Assembly (NCBI RefSeq): GCF_011753055.1
Contig: NZ_VWWJ01000018.1
Coordinates: 98,558-162,557 of the forward strand
Direction of reading: 5' to 3'
Source of the DNA: Burkholderia sp. Ax-1719
Lineage (GTDB): Bacteria; Pseudomonadota; Gammaproteobacteria; Burkholderiales; Burkholderiaceae
DNA: 64,000 bases
Position 1 is the stretch's first letter, and each line of letters starts with the position of its first letter. Below are positions 58,288-64,000 of the stretch, in pieces. The translations under genes and the position numbers were made by a program. Under the pieces are notes generated by a model. It was not told the origin of the DNA. It made no database searches and saw nothing but the letters and a program-made list of their open reading frames with translations.

Positions 58288-59754
58288 TCAAGCCGATGCG
58301 TTTTCCGTGCTCAGCTTGGTGACGGCGCCGGTGGCCATATCGTAGTGATAGCCCTGCTGCGCCAGTTGCGCGCTCATGGTTTCGACGATCACGCGCTGCT
58401 GCGATTCCTTGCGCAGCAGTTCGTTTTCCGGGTTCAGCTCGACGAGTTCCGCAGCCAGGCGGCGGCTCAGCGACGCCTCGCCCACACCGCGGGCATGCAC
58501 GAGCATCATCTGCTCGTTGGCCTGCACCAGTTGCTGCTTCAGGCCGTTCGCGTAGTCGGACCACTTCTTCAGGTTGTCGTGCGCTTCGGCGAGCGCGGCA
58601 GCGTGCGTCTGGGCTTCCAGCGCGAGTTGAGCCTTCAGGGCTTCGAGCGCTTCTTCGTCGACATGAACGGCTGCGGCCGGCTCTTCGCTTTCCTTCGTCT
58701 GGCTCGCGGCCACGCTCTGGGCGAGTTCGGCGGCGTGTTCCTGCACTTGCGTCAGGCTGGCCGACAGGCGGGCGATTTCGCTCGCGCCAGCGTCGCGTTC
58801 GTCAGCGAGAGCGGCCATCTGCGCCTGCACGTTGCGCAGTTCGGAGGCAGCGGCGTCGCGTGCAGCCTGGGCGCCGCTGACTTCGTCGCGCTGGGCCGCG
58901 TGGGCTTCCTGTTCGGCTTGCAGTGCGGCGCGGATCGCTTCCACTTCGCTTTCAAGGCGGGCCACGGCTTCCGAATGGGCAGCTTCCAGTTCGGCGCGTT
59001 GCGCTTCGTGATCGACGCTTTCGACCGGTTCGACGGCCTCAACCGCTTCAACCGGCTCGACAGCCTCAACGGGCTCGATCGCCTCGACCGCTGCGGGCTC
59101 TTCCGCCACCGCCTCTTCCTGCACGGCCTGCGGTGCGGCTGCAATGTTCGCTTCGGCGGCGGCGCGCGCTTCGCGCTCGGCGCTCAGTTCGGCCATGGCC
59201 TTTTCCAGCTCAGCTTCCAGAGCCGCGACGCGATCGGCGAGTTCCTGCACGCGCTTTTCGGCGGCATCGGTGCGCTGCACCGCGAGGGCGATGTCCTCTT
59301 CCAGACCGGCCACCACGTCGACCTTGGCCTCGTAGGCGGTCGTCACGCGGTCGAGCTGGCCTTGCAGCGTGTCCAGTTCCTGCACCGTGTTCTGCAGTTC
59401 GGCGAGCGCGTCATCGCGTTCGCTCGATGCGTCGTCCACGCGCTGGCGCATTGCGCCCAGGCGGCGAGCCACCGCGCGCTCGGCTTCGTCCTGCGCCGAA
59501 GTCCACAGGCGGTCCAGCGCATCGCGCATCGTATCGGTCACGGCTTCGGGCAGAGCGGGACGCTCGACGACCTGCGGCGGGCGCGGTGCGCGCGCTTCGC
59601 GCCATTTGCGCAGCGATGCGGCGACCGACACGACCGATCCGGTATGCACTTCGGACCAGATGGCCACGGGCGACACCGGCTGGCCTTCCTCGGCCATGCG
59701 GTCCGCGATTTCAGCAACGAGTTCATCGGTGATCGCAATGTTGTTGCTAGACAT
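58288..59754 (-). CDS. KfrA-like DNA-binding coiled-coil protein
   Basis: A 488-residue protein with the KfrA N-terminal DNA-binding domain (about residues 1-110; ITDELVAEIADRMAEEGQPVSPVAIWSEVHTGSVVSVAASLRKWREAR) followed by a very long coiled coil (about 110-440). The coil is interrupted by a low-complexity EAVEPVEAVEPV-type repeat near residue 225. KfrA proteins were described on plasmids, where they repress partition genes and form filaments; this is a stand-alone chromosomal copy. It may act in nucleoid organisation or as a regulator. It is transcribed toward the terminator at 58211. Confidence 0.88.
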   Translation of the reverse strand: MSSNNIAITDELVAEIADRMAEEGQPVSPVAIWSEVHTGSVVSVAASLRKWREARAPRPPQVVERPALPEAVTDTMRDALDRLWTSAQDEAERAVARRLGAMRQRVDDASSERDDALAELQNTVQELDTLQGQLDRVTTAYEAKVDVVAGLEEDIALAVQRTDAAEKRVQELADRVAALEAELEKAMAELSAEREARAAAEANIAAAPQAVQEEAVAEEPAAVEAIEPVEAVEPVEAVEAVEPVESVDHEAQRAELEAAHSEAVARLESEVEAIRAALQAEQEAHAAQRDEVSGAQAARDAAASELRNVQAQMAALADERDAGASEIARLSASLTQVQEHAAELAQSVAASQTKESEEPAAAVHVDEEALEALKAQLALEAQTHAAALAEAHDNLKKWSDYANGLKQQLVQANEQMMLVHARGVGEASLSRRLAAELVELNPENELLRKESQQRVIVETMSAQLAQQGYHYDMATGAVTKLSTENASA

Positions 59755-60079
59755 ATCCGCCTCAATAACGCGTAAGTAGGGTGACGAAGACCTTTCGTCG
59801 ATCAGTGGTTGGAGCGAGCGCAGTCTGATCCGCGCAATACGGGAGATTGTCGGGGAAGCGCGTTCCGCTTGATCGACCGAAAAGCCGGGTTTACAGGGAG
59901 CTATTCGCGAGATGGGCGCAAGTTCGAGACCTGATGGAGCCGGGATTGCCGCCGATAGAGCCGATTTCAGGGTCGCATCTTATTTCGCGCCGCCTGATAT
60001 GCCCGATCCGCCCGACCCGCCCGATACCCGCAGCCAGCCTGATAAACCCAGGATTCTAGCGTCAGCGCCAGCGTTTGCG
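59755..60079. other. Intergenic region without a recognised gene
   Basis: No gene was recognised in these 325 bases. They include a short run of near-repeats (CCGATCCGCCCGACCCGCCC type, about 60002-60024) immediately after the nitronate monooxygenase gene. The promoter of the KfrA-like gene should lie at the left end. Confidence 0.5.
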
Positions 60080-61177
60080 TCACTCTCCAAGGCGCTTGCG
60101 CACATCGGCCAGCGCCGCCTGCGTTTCCTGATGCAGCGTGCGCACCAGTTCGGCGGCGGGCAAGGCGCGCGCCAGCGGTGCGGCCTGCCCGGCCCATTGC
60201 GCGCCGTAGCCGAACTCGCCGTGCGCCTTCGCCGCCGCGTGCAAGGCCTTGCCCGCGTCGTAGGCCACCGGATAGGCGGGGACGGCGGGCTTGTCCGCCG
60301 CCTCGCCCAGTTCGGTGAAGCGGTTCACGAGGCTGCGCGCCGTGCGCCCCGAAATCGCCGAGGTGAACGTAGTCGCGCGCGCGCCCTCGCCCAGCAGCGC
60401 GCGGCGGTAGCCGTCGTCGATCGCGGTTTCCGTGCTCGCGACGAAAGCCGTGCCCAACTGGGCCGCCTGCGCGCCCAGCGCGAGCGCCGCCGCAATGCCC
60501 GCGCCGTCCATGATGCCGCCCGCCGCGATCACCGGCACGTCGAATTGCGTCGCCAGCAGCCGCGTGAGCGCGAAGGTGCCGAGCAGCGGGTCGCGCGCGT
60601 CGGGGTCGAACACGCCGCGATGGCCGCCGCCCTCGATGCCCTGCGCGACCAGCACGTCCACGCCCGCCGCCACGGCCTGCGCCGCTTCGTCCAGGTTCGT
60701 CGCGGTCGAGAACAGCAGAATGCCCGCGGCGCGCAGTGCATCGATGGCCGCTTGCGGCGGCAGCCCGAAATGGAAGCTCACCACGGCCGGACGCTCCTCG
60801 ATCAGCATGGCCAGCATCGCGGCATCGTCCACGAAGCTCACGTAGATCTCCTTGAGCGACGCGGGCGGCTGCGCGCCGAACTGCGCGAAACGCGGCGCGA
60901 GCCATTCAGTCCAGTGGCGGTCGACATCGGCGTCCAGACGCGCGGGCTGGTGGCAGAACACGTTGACGTTGAAGGGCCGCGCAGTCAGTGCGCGCGTTTC
61001 GCGCAGCGTTTTGCGTGCGGCTTCCACATTCATCGCGCCAATGCCGAGCGACCCCAAGCCGCCTTCATTCGAGACCGCTGCGGCCAGCGCGGGCGTGCTC
61101 ACGCCTGCCATCGGCGCCTGCACGATGGGCAAGGTCATCTGGAGCCTGTCGAGCAGGCGGAGTCGGGATGCGTTCAT
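60080..61177 (-). CDS. Nitronate monooxygenase
   Basis: A 365-residue FMN-dependent TIM-barrel protein of the class I nitronate monooxygenase family: PIVQAPMAGVSTPALAAAVSNEGGLGSLG at the N terminus, GVDVLVAQGIEGGGHRG (catalytic-type His and phosphate loop), VPVIAAGGIMDGAGIAAALALGAQAAQLGTAFV. These enzymes oxidise nitronates such as propionate-3-nitronate to protect succinate dehydrogenase. A LysR-type gene lies 40 bases upstream on the same strand, so the two may share control. Confidence 0.93.
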   Translation of the reverse strand: MNASRLRLLDRLQMTLPIVQAPMAGVSTPALAAAVSNEGGLGSLGIGAMNVEAARKTLRETRALTARPFNVNVFCHQPARLDADVDRHWTEWLAPRFAQFGAQPPASLKEIYVSFVDDAAMLAMLIEERPAVVSFHFGLPPQAAIDALRAAGILLFSTATNLDEAAQAVAAGVDVLVAQGIEGGGHRGVFDPDARDPLLGTFALTRLLATQFDVPVIAAGGIMDGAGIAAALALGAQAAQLGTAFVASTETAIDDGYRRALLGEGARATTFTSAISGRTARSLVNRFTELGEAADKPAVPAYPVAYDAGKALHAAAKAHGEFGYGAQWAGQAAPLARALPAAELVRTLHQETQAALADVRKRLGE

Positions 61178-61217
61178 AGAAACACCTCAATGGATTGAGC
61201 GCGCAACGTTGGGAATA

Positions 61218-62165
61218 TCAACGTGTGCGCTTTTTAGGCTTCGCACCAAGCGGCTTCGGCCCGAGTTGATCGACCAGGAAATCGACGAAGACCCGCACGC
61301 GCGACGACAGGTAACGTCCATGCGGATACAGCAAAAAGAAAGGTCGCGAGCGGCCGCCCTTCTCCGGCAGCACTTCCACCAGCCGACCGGCGGCCAGGTC
61401 TTCCGCGACGATGAATCGATACGTCTGGAACAGCCCTGCGCCATGACGCGCGAGCGTGACGCCCGCCAGCACATCGCCCGAGGTGCCGTAGCCTCCTTGG
61501 GTCGCCAGTTCCAGTTCGCTTTCGCCTTCGGTAAACAGCCAGGGGATATTGCGACCACTGCTTGGCAGTTCGAACTGAATGCAATCCAGCCCTTGCAGAT
61601 CCTCGATGCTGCGCGGTTTGCCCACGCGCTTCAGGTACGCGGGTGTGCCGACGATCACGAGTTCCGCGTCTTCGAGCTTGCGCGCCACCAGGTTGGAATC
61701 GTCGGGCGCGCGTCCGCGAATGGCGAGATCGAAGCCTTCATCGGCGAAATCAATATTGCGGTTGCTCAGGTGCGTTTCCACTTCCACTTGCGGATATTGC
61801 GCGCGAAATGCTGCGAGCAAAGGCAGCACGCGATAGTGGCCGTAGGGCGTCGGCATGCTGATGCGCAGCACGCCCGCCGGTGTGGTTTGCTGGCCGGTGA
61901 CTTCGCGCTCGGCGTCCAGCAGTTGCCCGAGCGCTTCGCGGCATTGCTCGAAGTAGCGGCGGCCTGGGTCGGTGAGGCGGATCTGGCGCGTGGTGCGCAC
62001 GAACAGGCGCGCGCCCAGCCGCGCTTCCAGGCGCGCTACCGAGCGGCTCACGGCAGCGGGCGTCACGCTCGCCTGGGTAGCGGCAAGCGTGAAGCTGCCC
62101 AGTTCGGCGGCGAGGCAGAACAGTTCGATGCTGCCCAATAACAAATCGTCGAAGTTGCGTTGCAT
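61218..62165 (-). CDS. LysR-family transcriptional regulator
   Basis: A 315-residue LysR regulator: an N-terminal winged helix (about residues 8-66; GSIELFCLAAELGSFTLAATQASVTPAAVSRSVARLEARLGARLFVRTTR) and a substrate-binding domain (about 95-300). I chose ATG 62165, which gives the family's usual start; the frame is open to 62252 with no better ribosome binding site. It lies upstream of the nitronate monooxygenase gene in the same direction. It resembles the large subgroup that regulates adjacent oxidoreductases. Confidence 0.88.
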   Translation of the reverse strand: MQRNFDDLLLGSIELFCLAAELGSFTLAATQASVTPAAVSRSVARLEARLGARLFVRTTRQIRLTDPGRRYFEQCREALGQLLDAEREVTGQQTTPAGVLRISMPTPYGHYRVLPLLAAFRAQYPQVEVETHLSNRNIDFADEGFDLAIRGRAPDDSNLVARKLEDAELVIVGTPAYLKRVGKPRSIEDLQGLDCIQFELPSSGRNIPWLFTEGESELELATQGGYGTSGDVLAGVTLARHGAGLFQTYRFIVAEDLAAGRLVEVLPEKGGRSRPFFLLYPHGRYLSSRVRVFVDFLVDQLGPKPLGAKPKKRTR

Positions 62166-62537
62166 GAGGTATTCCGGCCGTGGCATCGGTTCATGCGCCT
62201 GAGCGTCGCCAGACAAACCGGCTGAATCGGTCGAACTGAACAAGCGCGTCATGATGATAACCGAGCCTCCGGTTCCGACGGCGCGCCCGTGGCGCCGTCC
62301 CTGCAGCGCACTTTAAGGGGAATGCACGAGCCGATAAACACAGCCCTTTGCATATGACTTGTTACACGACGGAATAACCACGAAAGCTGCGCATACGCTT
62401 GTTACGCAGCGTACAAAGACAATTGCGCGAGCGTGACTGGCGATCCCCACATGGCGTGGATAAAGTGCGTTGCAACGGCGGACCCGATCGCCGCAATCCA
62501 TGCCTGTCACGCAATTCAACAAGTAGAGGAACCCTGA

Positions 62538-63011
62538 ATGTCTATCGAAACACGACTCGCCGAACTGGGATTGACACTGCCCAACCCGCCCCAACCGCTC
62601 GGCAGTTATACGGCGGTGAGCGAAGCGGGCAACCTATTGTTCATCTCGGGCCAGGTGCCGCTCGTCGACGGCAAGATGGCGTTCACCGGCCAGGTCGGGC
62701 GCGACCTGAGCGTCGAGCAAGGACGTGCAGCGGCGCGCGCGACCGCCCTCAATGTGCTCGCGCAGATCGCCCGGCATCTGGGCGGCGCAGACAAGATGGA
62801 TCGGCTGGAGCGCATCGTGCGTGTGGAAGGCCACGTGAGCAGCGCCGAAGGGTTTTACGATCAGCCGGGCGTGCTGGACGGCGCGTCGGAACTGTTTGCG
62901 CAGGTGCTAGGCGAGCAAGCCGGGCACGCGAGATCGGCGTTCTCGCATTCGCAGTTGCCCGCGAATGCGGCGGTCGCGCTGGTGGTGATCGCGTCTTTGC
63001 GCGCGGCCTGA
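62538..63011 (+). CDS. RidA-family (YjgF/UK114) protein, longer form
   Basis: A 157-residue member of the Rid superfamily: LPNPPQPLGSYTAVSEAGNLLFISGQVPLVDGKM at the N terminus and RATALNVLAQI in the core. It belongs to the longer (YjgH/Rid-2 to Rid-7-like) group rather than canonical RidA; the conserved Arg of RidA's active site is replaced in the C-terminal part, as GHVSSAEGFYDQPGVLDGASEL lacks the RxxV pattern. It may deaminate reactive imines or act as a chaperone. GAGGAAC precedes the ATG. Confidence 0.87.
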   Translation: MSIETRLAELGLTLPNPPQPLGSYTAVSEAGNLLFISGQVPLVDGKMAFTGQVGRDLSVEQGRAAARATALNVLAQIARHLGGADKMDRLERIVRVEGHVSSAEGFYDQPGVLDGASELFAQVLGEQAGHARSAFSHSQLPANAAVALVVIASLRAA

Positions 63012-63119
63012 TTCACGGCAGACGCGGCGCCAACCCGCTAACCACGCGCTACGCAGCGACATGAGAGAATCGGCGGATTCGCGCTGCGCCGCGCAGCGCC
63101 CCCTTTTTACGGAACCACC

Positions 63120-63788
63120 ATGACGCAAGCCACCCCGCTTCAAATCGATTTCATCTCCGATATCGCCTGCCCGTGGTGCGCGATCGGTCTTTCTTCGCTG
63201 TTGCGCGCAGTCGAAAACCTGGGCGATGCCGTCGACGCCCGGATCGCCGTGCATCCCTTCGAACTGAGCCCGGACATGCCCGCAGGCGGCGCATCGCTGG
63301 TCGACTATCTTGGCAAGAAGTATGGCCGTACGCCCGAGCAGATCGCCGAAACCCAGGAAGCGATCCGCGAGCGCGGCGCGGCCGTGGGCTTTACGTTTGG
63401 CCCGCGCACGCGCGTCTACAACACGTTCGACGCGCATCGTCTGCTGCACTGGGCGGGTCTTGAAGGCCAGCAAGGCAAGCAACTCGCGCTCAAACTCGCG
63501 CTGCTGCGCGCGTATCACGGCGATTGCCAGGACGTGAGCGATCGCGACGTGCTAGTGCAGGCCGCCCAATCGGCCGGTCTGGACGGCGACGCCGCGCGCA
63601 AGGTGCTCGAAAGCGGCGCATACGCCGATGAAGTGCGCGCCGAAGAAGCTCAGGTGCAGCAGATGGGCATTCAATCCGTGCCTGCGATTGTGTTTAATCA
63701 GCAATATCTGATCAGCGGCGGCCAACCGGTCGAAACGTTCGAAAACGCCATCCGTCAGATTCTGGCTGAGCCTCAACAGGAAGGTTAA
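63120..63788 (+). CDS. DsbA-family oxidoreductase (FrnE-like)
   Basis: A 222-residue cytoplasmic member of the DsbA family. The CPWC active site is near residue 20 (SDIACPWCAIG), with an inserted helical domain and the cis-Pro loop QSVPAIVFNQQYLISGGQP. It has no signal peptide, as expected for FrnE/2-hydroxychromene isomerase-like proteins. It carries out dithiol-disulfide exchange in the cytoplasm, often linked to oxidative stress. It is 58 bases ahead of a sodium/proton antiporter gene. Confidence 0.92.
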   Translation: MTQATPLQIDFISDIACPWCAIGLSSLLRAVENLGDAVDARIAVHPFELSPDMPAGGASLVDYLGKKYGRTPEQIAETQEAIRERGAAVGFTFGPRTRVYNTFDAHRLLHWAGLEGQQGKQLALKLALLRAYHGDCQDVSDRDVLVQAAQSAGLDGDAARKVLESGAYADEVRAEEAQVQQMGIQSVPAIVFNQQYLISGGQPVETFENAIRQILAEPQQEG

Positions 63789-63846
63789 GCGCGCACGAGC
63801 CCCAAGCCCCGACTGGCGATAAACACAAGAATCCCGGGAAACCATC

Positions 63847-64000
63847 ATGTCCGCCGTCTCGGCTTTCAAGCTCGTCCTGCTCTCCCTCATCGCCATCGTC
63901 GCGCTGGAACTGCTGGCGCGGCGGCTGCGACTGCCGCCCGCCGCGGCGCTGCTGGTCGGCGGCGCGGCGATGGCTTTCGCGCCGGGCCTGCCGCCCGTCG
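63847..64000 (+). CDS. CPA1-type sodium/proton antiporter, N-terminal part only
   Basis: The first 51 codons are present: MSAVSAFKLVLLSLIAIVAL and LLARRLRLPPAAALLVGGAAMAFAPGLPPV match the first two helices of CPA1 cation:proton antiporters. The window ends inside the gene, so the rest and the exact substrate cannot be judged. Confidence 0.75.
   Translation, partial: MSAVSAFKLVLLSLIAIVALELLARRLRLPPAAALLVGGAAMAFAPGLPPV

Noticed and set aside
58345..59775. 476-codon ORF opposite the KfrA-like gene
   Set aside because: Its Phe/Gly/Leu-rich repeats only reflect the reverse complement of the coiled-coil codons.
1..64000. tRNA, rRNA, CRISPR arrays, integrases, transposases or attachment sites
   Set aside because: Looked for by eye on both strands. 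None was recognised, and no long direct repeats or transposase-like proteins were seen.

Overview
The window looks like a chromosome segment of a Burkholderiaceae bacterium (Paraburkholderia/Caballeronia/Burkholderia type). The evidence is the high GC content with strong GC at third positions (which produces very long antisense ORFs), a tandem glycine riboswitch in front of a TRIC-family channel gene, and the mix of LysR, AraC, GntR and ROK regulators with MFS/APC permeases. No rRNA, tRNA, CRISPR array, integrase or insertion sequence was seen. The genus is an inference.

Layout. 1-7.7 kb: a structured leader, a zinc-ribbon membrane protein with an orphan TAXI binding protein, a glycine-riboswitch operon (TRIC channel plus small periplasmic protein), an ABC exporter and a GAF-GGDEF protein. 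7.8-13 kb: an NCS2 purine permease, a membrane GGDEF protein, a zinc alcohol dehydrogenase, a proline-rich repeat protein and a cytochrome b561 behind a Fur-box-like dyad. 13-17 kb: ROK regulator / APC permease / ROK kinase. 17-21 kb: a periplasmic molybdenum hydroxylase (2Fe-2S subunit, Tat-exported molybdopterin subunit, three-heme cytochrome c). 21.6-24.2 kb: an aspartate-type permease and a double-CMD protein.

24.2-39.4 kb holds a 15-gene block, all on the minus strand. In transcription order it runs: zinc deacylase; GNAT and amino-acid binding protein; TonB-ExbB-ExbD-ExbD; TonB-dependent receptor; then a tight seven-gene operon of two LLM flavin monooxygenases, a fused permease-ATPase, a Tat-exported binding protein, a third LLM monooxygenase, a DUF3088 thioredoxin-fold protein and a second GNAT. 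The parts list parallels the Bacillus subtilis operons that salvage S-substituted cysteines (uptake, N-acetylation, flavin-dependent C-S cleavage, deacetylation), with an outer-membrane import machine added. This is the strongest candidate for an undescribed system here.

39.6-44.1 kb: a HutC/GntR regulator with a perfect palindromic operator drives an AprA-like flavoprotein, a short AprB-like ferredoxin, a HEAT-repeat protein and a DUF971 protein. This is a compact redox module of unknown substrate. 44-49 kb: a secreted beta-propeller protein behind a LacI-type palindrome that also occurs at the window start, then GtrA and a GT39 glycosyltransferase. 49-54 kb: a YefM-YoeB toxin-antitoxin pair with its operators, a TetR plus acrylyl-CoA reductase pair, an AraC regulator and an MFS transporter. 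54-64 kb: an acid phosphatase lipoprotein with a di-heme peroxidase, a KfrA-like coiled-coil protein, nitronate monooxygenase, LysR, RidA, a DsbA-family protein, and a CPA1 antiporter cut by the window end.
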